From Gallionellaceae bacterium (lineage in GTDB: Bacteria; Pseudomonadota; Gammaproteobacteria; Burkholderiales; Gallionellaceae): a stretch of DNA of 5,749 nucleotides. The position numbers and the translations under genes are program-made. Positions 1-5,749 of this stretch are shown here, one piece after another (positions within the stretch are counted from its first letter, which is position 1; each line of letters begins with the position of its first letter). The stretch covers positions 1-5,749 of the forward strand of contig JAITMU010000164.1 of assembly GCA_031277195.1 (NCBI GenBank), given 5' to 3'. A model generated the notes under the pieces. It was not told where the DNA came from and did no database searches. It was given only the letters and a program-made list of their open reading frames with translations.

Positions 1-2066
1 TTCAACACGTCCTGATGAATCGCGTCGCAGCGGTCGAGAATGGGCTGATACGTCGCGCCGCTGAAAATCCGCCGCAACGCTGCGCGCACCTCGGTTTTCC
101 AGGAGGCGCGCAGGGTGTGGGTTTGCAGGGCTTGGAAGACGGAGTCTGTGGGGCGGGGGTTGTCATCCTCGCTTGATGAAACATCAACCGCGCGGGGCAA
201 GCCCTCAGCAGCGCGGGGCAAGCCCCGCCCTACGGGTTCATCTAACCCAGCCAGCATTCCCCTCCATCGCTCCGCCACTTCCGCCAGCAATTCGCGCGTC
301 TGCTCCACGCGGTTGCCCAGCAGTTCGTCGCGGCTTAACGGTTCGCCGTCCTGAAAATGCAGCGGCAGTTCGCCGTCGAAAAATTCCGTCAGCGCGGCGA
401 GCAGTTTCAGTTTGTTTTGCAGCGACAACTCGATGTTGATGCGCTCGATGCCGTCGCAATAATCGCCCATGCGCGGCAGCGGGATGACGACATCTTCGTT
501 GACCTTGAAAGCGTTGGTGTGGCGCGCGATGGCGGCGGTGCGCGCGCGATCCAGCCAGAATTTTTTGCGCGCTTCGGCGGACACGGCGATGAAACCCTCG
601 CCCTGGCGCAGGTTCGCCATGCGCACGATTTCAGACGCGGCGCGCGCAACGGCATCCTCGTCATCGCCCGCCACGTCGGCGAGCAAAATCATTTTCGGAC
701 GCGCGCCGCGTCGCGATTTGGTGGCGTAACCCACCGCCTTCAGATAACGCTCGTCGAGATGCTCCAGCCCCGCCAGCAACGCGCCCGACGCGCCGCCCTT
801 GAAGTATTCGGTGATCTCCACGATGGCGGGCACGGCCTCGCGCACCTGACCGAAAAATTCCAGACAGACGGTGCGGAGGTGGCGATGCTCGCGGTGCAGG
901 ATGAAACGCGCCGAGGTGATGATGCCGTCGCAGCCTTCCTTCTGAATGCCGGGCAGGCCGGACAGGAATTTGTCGGTGACATCCTTGCCCAGCCCCGCCT
1001 TGCGGAATTTGCGCCCCGGAATTTCCAGGGTTTCCACTTCGCCGCGCGGCGTGTGGCCGTCGATTTCAAAACGGCGGACGAGAAAACGCGCCGTCTCCAC
1101 ATCGTGAATCTTGCCGAGGTTGTGATCGAGACGCTCCACGGTCAGCCACAGCCCTTCCGGCGTGACCATTTTCCACGACACCAGATTGTCCAGCGCCGTG
1201 CCCCACAGCACCGCCTTCTTGCCGCCCGCGTTCATCGCCACGTTGCCGCCGATGCAGCAGGCATCGGCGGAAGTCGGATCGACCGCGAACACCTGCCCCG
1301 CCGCTTCCGCCGCTTCCATCACGCGGCGCGTCACCACGCCCGCGCCGCAATGAATTGTCGCGACGGGTTCGGCGACGCCCGACAGCGGCAGCATTTCCAC
1401 CGCCGACAGTGTATCGAGCTTTTCCGTGTTGATGACGGCGGAGAGCTTGTCCAGCGGCACCGCGCCGCCGGTGTAACCCGTGCCGCCGCCGCGCGGAATC
1501 AGCGTAAGGCCGAGCGCAATGCAGGTGCGAACCAGCGGCGCGACTTCTTCTTCGGTGTCCGGCGTCAGCACCACGAAAGGATATTCCACGCGCCAGTCGG
1601 TCGCGTCGGTGACGTGCGAAACGCGCGCCAGCCCGTCGAACTGGATGTTGTCGCGCCGCGTGTGACGGCACAGCGCGCGCAACGCCTTGCGGCGCAGACT
1701 CAGCGTCTGCTCGAATTCGGCGGAAAAAACATTGACCGCGCGATGCGCCAATTCCAGCAGACGCTTCACGTCCAGATTTTCCTGACGACGCTCCTCAATG
1801 GCATGCAGCCGATGCCGCAACGCCGTCACCAGCGCGCCGCGCCGCTGCCCGTTGTCCAGCAGATCGTCCTGCAAATACGGATTGCGCTGCACCACCCAGA
1901 TGTCGCCCAGTACCTCATACAACATCCGCGCCGACCGACCAGTGCGCCGCTCACTGCGCAAACGCCCAATGATCTCCCACGCCTCATCGCCGAGAATGCG
2001 GATGACGATTTCGCGGTCGGAAAACGACGTGTAGTTGTACGGAATTTCGCGCAGGCGGGCGGTCAT
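1..2066 (-). CDS. DUF3683 / FAD-linked oxidase, large D-2-hydroxyacid (D-lactate-like) dehydrogenase, 3' end cut by window
   Basis: Manual translation from the ATG at 2066 gives 688 uninterrupted codons running off the left edge. The N-terminus (LREIPYNYTSFSDREIVIR, residues 5-23) and residues to about 140 match the DUF3683 domain as I remember it. An FAD-binding type 4 (PCMH) fold follows, with PRGGGTGYTGG at 191-201 as the pyrophosphate loop and CCIGGNVAMNAGG at 270-282. From about residue 350 the FAD-oxidase C-terminal domain begins. Family members are roughly 1270-1290 residues with a ferredoxin and cysteine-rich (CCG) C-terminal half, so about half is missing here, including the metal-binding histidine motif. 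Homologous architecture (YdiJ, Dld-II) oxidises D-2-hydroxyacids and passes electrons to the respiratory chain; the substrate here is inferred only. No Shine-Dalgarno precedes the ATG, but the start fits the family N-terminus. Residues 609-629 are a repeat-derived insert. Unlikely to belong to the sugar pathway. Confidence 0.9.
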   Translation of the reverse strand, partial: MTARLREIPYNYTSFSDREIVIRILGDEAWEIIGRLRSERRTGRSARMLYEVLGDIWVVQRNPYLQDDLLDNGQRRGALVTALRHRLHAIEERRQENLDVKRLLELAHRAVNVFSAEFEQTLSLRRKALRALCRHTRRDNIQFDGLARVSHVTDATDWRVEYPFVVLTPDTEEEVAPLVRTCIALGLTLIPRGGGTGYTGGAVPLDKLSAVINTEKLDTLSAVEMLPLSGVAEPVATIHCGAGVVTRRVMEAAEAAGQVFAVDPTSADACCIGGNVAMNAGGKKAVLWGTALDNLVSWKMVTPEGLWLTVERLDHNLGKIHDVETARFLVRRFEIDGHTPRGEVETLEIPGRKFRKAGLGKDVTDKFLSGLPGIQKEGCDGIITSARFILHREHRHLRTVCLEFFGQVREAVPAIVEITEYFKGGASGALLAGLEHLDERYLKAVGYATKSRRGARPKMILLADVAGDDEDAVARAASEIVRMANLRQGEGFIAVSAEARKKFWLDRARTAAIARHTNAFKVNEDVVIPLPRMGDYCDGIERINIELSLQNKLKLLAALTEFFDGELPLHFQDGEPLSRDELLGNRVEQTRELLAEVAERWRGMLAGLDEPVGRGLPRAAEGLPRAVDVSSSEDDNPRPTDSVFQALQTHTLRASWKTEVRAALRRIFSGATYQPILDRCDAIHQDVL
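190..235. repeat. GC-rich palindromic repeat with a 21-bp-period direct duplication, inside the FAD oxidase gene
   Basis: The 15-mer gcgcggggcaagccc occurs at 190-204 and again at 211-225, exactly 21 bases apart. The second copy extends into a perfect 7-bp inverted repeat (213-219 with 222-228, two bases between) followed by cctacggg. The unit resembles, from memory, a short repeat common between genes in many proteobacterial genomes. Here it is read in frame: minus-strand codons give GLPRA twice (residues 615-619 and 622-626 of the oxidase). The period of seven codons keeps the frame intact. It lies in a charged, proline-rich stretch between the FAD-oxidase C-terminal segments, probably a surface loop. 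Confidence 0.75.
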
Positions 2067-2094
2067 GGGCGGGTGAGGCGTTGATGAAGGCGGT

Positions 2095-2123
2095 ATTTTA
2101 GCGCATTGGAGTTGGGTTCTCGA
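2095..2123 (-). promoter_or_regulatory. Putative sigma-70-type promoter of the FAD-linked oxidase gene
   Basis: On the minus strand, TCGAGA (2123-2118, four of six matches to TTGACA) is separated by 17 bases from TAAAAT (2100-2095, five of six matches to TATAAT). Transcription would begin near 2088, leaving about 22 bases of leader before the ATG at 2066. That leader is C-rich with no Shine-Dalgarno-like purine run. The position fits a promoter that separates this gene from the sugar operon upstream. This is a visual consensus match only. Confidence 0.45.
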
Positions 2124-2160
2124 CAGTGAATGCGGGATGGGGTGGTGTCTCAATTTGAGC

Positions 2161-2203
2161 CGTAGCTGTCGGTTGGGGTTCGCTACGCTTACCTCAGCCT
2201 ACG
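2161..2203. repeat. Degenerate palindromic intergenic repeat (hairpin) after the CMP-sugar synthetase gene
   Basis: The element begins cgtag and ends ctacg, which pair perfectly. Inside, ctg (2166-2168) pairs with cag (2195-2197) across a bulged c, and ggt (2171-2173) pairs with acc (2191-2193) after one mismatch on the 3' side and two bases on the 5' side. The centre reads ggggttcgctacgctta. It resembles, from memory, the widespread proteobacterial repeat whose arms read roughly GGTTGGGTT / AACCCAACC around a CGCTACGC-like core, here degenerate. It begins 14 bases past the synthetase stop. No T-run follows on either strand, so it is not a typical intrinsic terminator, although the RNA hairpin could stabilise the operon's 3' end. 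Confidence 0.5.
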
Positions 2204-2217
2204 TTGCTCATTTTCTC

Positions 2218-2925
2218 CTACGAATTGAGGTTTTCAACACGACGGCGAAATGATTCAAAATCTTCCGCGCTATCGATGTCGATGGATTTTTCTTTCGGCA
2301 TTTTGTAGGCCACCGTTTCCGGTGTTAAAAAACTGCGTGTTGCGGCGAGTTGTTCGGTTTTGGCAATGTAGATTGCGCCGTTGAGCACATACGCAGGCGG
2401 CAAATCCTGGCGGCGACTGGTATCGTTCGGCGGTGGTAGCAGGCCGGTGAGATGATGCTTTTCGTCCAGGGCGTACATCCAGTATGGTGATTGCTCGGCT
2501 TCGCAAACCGAGACACAACTGTCCGCCCGGCATTCCCGCATCAGGCGGAAAGCGGCGTCTATGTCGGCTCCGGTTCGCAAGGGCGAAGTGGGCTGCAACA
2601 GGATCAGGTATTCATAGCCGGGGATTGCTTCAATCGCATGTGCGACAACATCCATGGAACTGGCTTGGTCGGTTGCCAGTTCAGGAGGACGCCGGAATGG
2701 AACGTCGCAGCCCCATGTTCGCGCGGCATCCATGATTTCGTCGTTGTCAGAGGACAATATGACGCGATCCACCACGGCAGATTCCTGCGCGGCGGCAATC
2801 GTCCAGGCGATGAGCGGGCGTCCTGCGGCGGGGAGCAAGTTTTTACGGGGCAGGCCTTTGGAACCGCCACGCGCGGTAATCAACGCAAGAACCCGTCCGG
2901 CTGTGCCAATGTTGCCCATGTTCAT
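2218..2925 (-). CDS. legF: CMP-N,N'-diacetyllegionaminic acid synthetase (acylneuraminate cytidylyltransferase family)
   Basis: A 235-residue protein of the NeuA/LegF/PtmB family, which joins CTP and a nonulosonic acid to give the CMP-sugar used by glycosyltransferases in the cytoplasm. Visible motifs are the CTP-binding ARGGSKGLPRKN at 18-29, SSDNDEI at 58-64, LLQPTSPLR at 109-117, LNGAIY at 181-186 and SIDIDSAEDF at 214-223. The length is normal for single-domain members. The start chosen is the ATG at 2925, which overlaps the upstream TGA as ATGA; no Shine-Dalgarno is visible, so translational coupling is likely. A second ATG lies two codons in. A longer in-frame ATG at 3021 would overlap the previous gene by about 100 bases and adds residues with no family resemblance. 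Legionaminate rather than neuraminate or pseudaminate is inferred from the PtmE and LegG neighbours. Confidence 0.9.
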   Translation of the reverse strand: MNMGNIGTAGRVLALITARGGSKGLPRKNLLPAAGRPLIAWTIAAAQESAVVDRVILSSDNDEIMDAARTWGCDVPFRRPPELATDQASSMDVVAHAIEAIPGYEYLILLQPTSPLRTGADIDAAFRLMRECRADSCVSVCEAEQSPYWMYALDEKHHLTGLLPPPNDTSRRQDLPPAYVLNGAIYIAKTEQLAATRSFLTPETVAYKMPKEKSIDIDSAEDFESFRRRVENLNS

Positions 2926-4238
2926 TTTGCTGTCGTTGTTGCGACTTGTTGCGGCGAGTGGCGCAGCTTCCAGACGCCATCTGCGACCTGCCACAGATGA
3001 GGCGAGCGGAAGCGGTCGCATATTTCAAAGAGTTCTTCTCTGGTCATGCCGACATATTCCAGAAATTCTTTTTCATAGCGCGCCGGGTATTCGCCGTCGT
3101 ACTGGCTGATCAAGGCAATGCCTTCTTCCTTCGTGATGTGGTGATTGCGGATTTCCTGCGCCGAATCCATCATTGCCCGCCCGACGCCGAATTTTATCCA
3201 GCGCGTGTAGTAAAAGAAGCCGTCTACTTTGTCGTCCAGGCTGTTGTACTTGGAATACGTCCCTTCGGTGCGAACCGGATTGGCCTCGAAGCCGGTGTGT
3301 TCGACAGCATAACGATAGGCATCTTGCGGCACCCATTTCTTGTAGTAGCCCAGATATTTGAATTCGATGCCCTTCTTGTGCAGAACTTCCGGATCCATTG
3401 GCAGATAACTCATGAGGTCAACGAGGGCGACGCCGTCATCCAGATAAGCGCCGATTTGTTTCCCGCCGAGAAAAACATCGCGAATGTCTTTTCCGCCAAG
3501 GTAGTCCAGAGAGAATCCTTCGCTTTCTGCCTGCTGATCTTTGCCTGCGTAGGACGACGTTTTGTGTGACACTTTTTCGCCGTATTCGCCGGGCATCTCG
3601 CCATAAAAAATCAGCGGAATGTTCAGGCGGGCGGCCATCTTGGCGACAAAAGTTTTTTGACCGAGGATGAAAGGCTGGAACGGATGCAACAGGTTGATTG
3701 TTGCGTTCCGGGTCAGCAGGCGGTGAATTTTGCCGTTCGGCGTGTACAGGTAATTGTCGAAGCCGCCCACATGTAGCCAGTTCTGGAAATTTTTCCAGCC
3801 AATATCCGTGTAAAGATGCGGCGACCAGGTGACAGTCAACGGGTTCATGCCGTATTTGTATTTGAGTAGATGAGATTGCATCGCGCTGTCCTTTCCACCG
3901 CTGCCGCCAACGATGCAGTCATAACTGCCATCGGTTTTGCGGTATTGGTCGCACAACTCGATCAATTCGCGCTCGCGTTCTTCCCAGTCAATTTCTCCGG
4001 TTTCTTTCAGCGCGTTGAAATTACACGCATGACATACCCCGTTTTCGTCGAAAGACATGGTTGTCTTTTTGGAATCCTTGCTATGCGCATACTCATTGGT
4101 TGACATGGGCTGCTGGTTCGACATGTTGCATTTCTTGCAAAATTGAACATGCCGAGGCAATCCATAAAGTACGTCAAGCTCGCTTTCGGGCTTCCCGAAT
4201 CTGGCAAGATCAACGGAGGGAGACGGGCGGATTTTCAA
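2922..4238 (-). CDS. ptmG: N-acetyl sugar amidotransferase (PtmG/WbpG/PseA family)
   Basis: A 438-residue PP-loop ATPase-like protein of the sugar amidotransferase family (TIGR03573 type). A probable zinc site is formed by CKKC (34-37) and CHAC (69-72). The nucleotide-binding loop GGSGGKDSA is at 111-119. WbpG works with HisH- and HisF-like partners that deliver ammonia from glutamine, converting an N-acetyl group into acetamidino. Campylobacter PtmG (Cj1324) is linked to acetamidino legionaminic acid on flagellin, and this gene sits between ptmE and the CMP-synthetase, so the same role is inferred. No glutaminase or HisF-like gene is in the window. The start is a TTG at 4238 with AAGGAA five bases upstream; the next in-frame ATG (residue 39) lies inside the first cysteine motif region and would cost the C34/C37 pair, so TTG is favoured. 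The end overlaps the next gene by four bases. Confidence 0.88.
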   Translation of the reverse strand: MKIRPSPSVDLARFGKPESELDVLYGLPRHVQFCKKCNMSNQQPMSTNEYAHSKDSKKTTMSFDENGVCHACNFNALKETGEIDWEERERELIELCDQYRKTDGSYDCIVGGSGGKDSAMQSHLLKYKYGMNPLTVTWSPHLYTDIGWKNFQNWLHVGGFDNYLYTPNGKIHRLLTRNATINLLHPFQPFILGQKTFVAKMAARLNIPLIFYGEMPGEYGEKVSHKTSSYAGKDQQAESEGFSLDYLGGKDIRDVFLGGKQIGAYLDDGVALVDLMSYLPMDPEVLHKKGIEFKYLGYYKKWVPQDAYRYAVEHTGFEANPVRTEGTYSKYNSLDDKVDGFFYYTRWIKFGVGRAMMDSAQEIRNHHITKEEGIALISQYDGEYPARYEKEFLEYVGMTREELFEICDRFRSPHLWQVADGVWKLRHSPQQVATTTAK

Positions 4239-4243
4239 GTGAT

Positions 4244-4249
4244 TTCCTT
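4244..4249 (-). promoter_or_regulatory. Ribosome binding site for the TTG-initiated amidotransferase gene
   Basis: On the minus strand AAGGAA sits five bases before the TTG at 4238, inside the 45-base gap after ptmE. It is the clearest Shine-Dalgarno in the window and decides the start, since no ATG is available before the zinc-site cysteines. Confidence 0.75.
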
Positions 4250-4283
4250 TGAGATAAATTTGGCCTGTGAAGGCGCAGAGACA

Positions 4284-5339
4284 TCAGTTTTTTGTTTTTC
4301 TCGCTTCGGCCAGATCGTAAGGCTGCCCCACATCCAGCCAAGGTTCGTGCATGGGATAAACAATCGTTCGTCCTCCTGACCGTTTGATTCGCTCAAACAA
4401 GGTCGGCATGTCGCAGTGTTGCTCATGTTCAAGCTGGTTCAGGGCTTCAGGATTGAGCACATAAATTCCCGCGTTGATGTGGCTGCGATAAATGGGTTTT
4501 TCTTCAAAATTTTCAATTTCAACGCCCTTGATCCTGACGACGCCGAACTGGTTCTGGATTTCATGTGGACGCACTGCCATGGTTGCCATTGCGTTCTGGC
4601 GAACATGGAAATCCAGGATTTCGTTGTAATGAATGTCGGTCAGCACATCTCCGTTCGTGACTAAAAAAGGCGTTTCGGGTCGGGTTGGCATGAGGCTCAA
4701 GCAACCCGCTGTGCCTAGCGGTGTGTCCTCTTTCAAATAATTGATGGTCACGCCCAGCTTGCGGCCATCGCCAAAGTATTCCTCAATCATCTCTCCCAGA
4801 TAGTGCAGCGATACGAGAAAGTTGTGGAAGCCGTCCGCTCGTGCCCGTTCGATAATATGTTCAAGCATGGGTTTGCCGCCGACTTCCAGCAGCGGTTTGG
4901 GGCAGTTCTCGGTATGCGGGCGCAACCGCGTTCCTTTTCCGCCAGCCATGATTACCATCAAATTATCCAGAGGTTCCGGCGCGATCATGGAATCCCAGAT
5001 ATGCAATCCGATGACCTTTCCTTCTGAATCCACGATCGGCACTTGATGAATTTTATTTGCCTGCATCAGATGCAATATCAAATCCCGCGTTATTTCGGGA
5101 GGCGCAACCAGCGGGTTCCGGTGTATGACGTCATCAATGTTGCTGTCCAGCCGCAGCCCCCGCAGAAACGCTCGCCGGATGTCTCCGTCGGTGACTGTGC
5201 CGAGCAACTGACCGTTTTCGGCCACGATCAGCACGATCTGCATGGCCGATTTATCCAGGCTGTATATGGCTTGTTGGATCGTCGCGCCTTGCGGAACCAG
5301 CGTTTCGCGCCATAGTTGGTTTTCAGTATTCATGGCCAT
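4284..5339 (-). CDS. ptmE: CBS-domain sugar-1-phosphate nucleotidyltransferase, PtmE type (glucosamine-1-phosphate guanylyltransferase)
   Basis: A 351-residue protein with two CBS motifs (about residues 12-120, with TVTDGDIRRA at 48-57) fused to a nucleotidyltransferase domain (about 127-350). The latter shows the signature MAGGKGTRLRPHT at 131-143, PKPLLEVGGKPML at 147-159, EDTPLGTAG at 204-212, the metal-binding NGD at 229-231, EEKP at 279-282, NAGIYV at 289-294 and DVG at 336-338. In Campylobacter jejuni, PtmE makes GDP-glucosamine from glucosamine-1-phosphate and GTP, the entry to the GDP-linked legionaminic acid route. Guanylyl specificity is inferred from family and context; the CBS pair may sense a nucleotide. 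The ATG at 5339 overlaps the end of legG by 17 bases; an ATG two codons later (5333) is equally possible, and neither has a Shine-Dalgarno, which suggests translational coupling. Confidence 0.88.
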   Translation of the reverse strand: MAMNTENQLWRETLVPQGATIQQAIYSLDKSAMQIVLIVAENGQLLGTVTDGDIRRAFLRGLRLDSNIDDVIHRNPLVAPPEITRDLILHLMQANKIHQVPIVDSEGKVIGLHIWDSMIAPEPLDNLMVIMAGGKGTRLRPHTENCPKPLLEVGGKPMLEHIIERARADGFHNFLVSLHYLGEMIEEYFGDGRKLGVTINYLKEDTPLGTAGCLSLMPTRPETPFLVTNGDVLTDIHYNEILDFHVRQNAMATMAVRPHEIQNQFGVVRIKGVEIENFEEKPIYRSHINAGIYVLNPEALNQLEHEQHCDMPTLFERIKRSGGRTIVYPMHEPWLDVGQPYDLAEARKTKN

Positions 5340-5749
5340 CGTCGGGAACGGGCAGATCAAAAAATGTTTTTTTCAGCAGATTATCCAGCGGATGATCGCG
5401 TAGAACTTGGGCGATCTTCCGGCTTGCGCCACCGTCGCCGTATGGATTGATCGTTTGGGCAAGTGATGCCCTGAAGGCGGGGGCATACAAATCCTGCAAG
5501 GCGTGGCGGATGCTTTCCCGGTCAGGCGCGCACTGGAGGACGCTGTCAGCGGCCAATCTGCCTTTTTGTCTGTCGCCGATGTTGATTGTGCCGATTTTCA
5601 TGCTGGGCGCTTCGGCCAATCCGCTCGATGAATTGCCCACCACGCCATCGACAAACTGCATGCATGACAAATACCGGAGTTGTCCCAGCGATTGATACGC
5701 TCGCGCATGCGGATGGCTGGCGACGAAATTTTTTATCATGGCGGTCAAT
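5323..5749 (-). CDS. legG: NDP-sugar hydrolysing 2-epimerase, LegG/NeuC type (C-terminal part; 5' end outside window)
   Basis: The last 141 or so codons of an epimerase are present; the gene enters from the right edge, and the apparent TTG at 5748 is only the first full codon, not the start. Family members are about 370-390 residues, so roughly the N-terminal 60 percent is missing. VVGNSSSGLAEAPS, then TINIGDRQKGR and NPYGDGGASRKI, are the conserved C-terminal nucleotide-sugar binding motifs of the UDP-GlcNAc 2-epimerase superfamily, and GNSSSG followed by IGDRQKGR is typical of the hydrolysing NeuC/LegG branch. LegG converts NDP-2,4-diacetamido-2,4,6-trideoxyglucose to the free manno-configured sugar that LegI condenses with phosphoenolpyruvate. 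The adjacent PtmE suggests a GDP-linked rather than UDP-linked substrate. NeuC proper (UDP-GlcNAc substrate) cannot be excluded from this fragment alone. Confidence 0.9.
   Translation of the reverse strand, partial: LTAMIKNFVASHPHARAYQSLGQLRYLSCMQFVDGVVGNSSSGLAEAPSMKIGTINIGDRQKGRLAADSVLQCAPDRESIRHALQDLYAPAFRASLAQTINPYGDGGASRKIAQVLRDHPLDNLLKKTFFDLPVPDDGHEY

Noticed and set aside
357..2084. A 575-codon open frame on the plus strand, opposite the FAD-linked oxidase.
   Set aside because: Its product is rich in R, H, Q and A with no recognisable motif, while the opposite strand encodes a well-conserved flavoprotein across the whole interval. Long antisense frames are common in GC-rich genes, so it is treated as a shadow.
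2149..2159. Short inverted repeat ctcaa-t-ttgag between the oxidase and synthetase genes, considered as an operator.
   Set aside because: Only five-base arms with one copy, upstream of the putative -35; it is expected by chance and no regulator gene is nearby.
2161..2217. Rho-independent terminator after the synthetase.
   Set aside because: The hairpin is imperfect and no T-run follows it in the direction of transcription.
2926..3021. N-terminal extension of the CMP-sugar synthetase from an ATG at 3021.
   Set aside because: It would overlap the amidotransferase by about 100 bases, and the added residues show no family resemblance; the ATGA overlap at 2922-2925 is a better start.
2946..3569. 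A 207-codon plus-strand frame opposite the amidotransferase.
   Set aside because: No recognisable family and fully inside a conserved gene on the minus strand; a shadow.
5340..5360. Extension of ptmE to a TTG at 5360.
   Set aside because: No Shine-Dalgarno, a longer overlap with legG, and two ATG codons (5339, 5333) closer to the first CBS motif.

Overview
The window reads as a piece of a proteobacterial chromosome, most likely a betaproteobacterium. The best clue is the left-hand gene, whose N-terminus matches, from memory, the DUF3683-type FAD-linked oxidases I associate with that class. No rRNA, tRNA, CRISPR array, integrase or transposase was seen. All five genes lie on the minus strand, so transcription runs from right to left.

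Right part (2218-5749): four tightly packed genes form the distal end of a legionaminic acid (nonulosonic, sialic-acid-like) biosynthesis operon. In order of transcription they are: the C-terminal part of a LegG/NeuC-type NDP-sugar 2-epimerase (cut by the window edge); a CBS-domain sugar-phosphate nucleotidyltransferase of the PtmE type; a PP-loop N-acetyl sugar amidotransferase (PtmG/WbpG/PseA family); and a CMP-legionaminate synthetase (LegF/PtmB). Junctions are a short overlap, a 45-base gap with a clear Shine-Dalgarno before a TTG start, and an ATGA stop/start overlap. In the Campylobacter pathway PtmE makes GDP-glucosamine, LegG removes GDP from the bacillosamine-type intermediate while epimerising it, LegI condenses the product with phosphoenolpyruvate, and LegF activates the nine-carbon sugar with CMP. 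PtmG-type proteins are tied to acetamidino derivatives. LegB, LegC, LegI, LegH and the glutaminase partners of the amidotransferase are not here and would be expected beyond position 5749 or elsewhere.

Middle (2067-2217): about 150 bases hold a degenerate palindromic repeat just after the synthetase and a plausible sigma-70-like promoter for the next gene.

Left part (1-2066): the first 688 codons of a large FAD-linked dehydrogenase (DUF3683, then FAD-binding and FAD-oxidase C-terminal domains), cut by the left edge. It is much more GC-rich than the sugar genes and is probably a metabolic gene unrelated to them. A GC-rich dispersed-type repeat sits in frame inside it. A long open frame on the opposite strand is a composition shadow.

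Nothing here is clearly a new system. The points most worth checking are the in-frame repeat, the compositional break at the operon end, and the predicted GDP-linked, amidinated legionaminic acid product.
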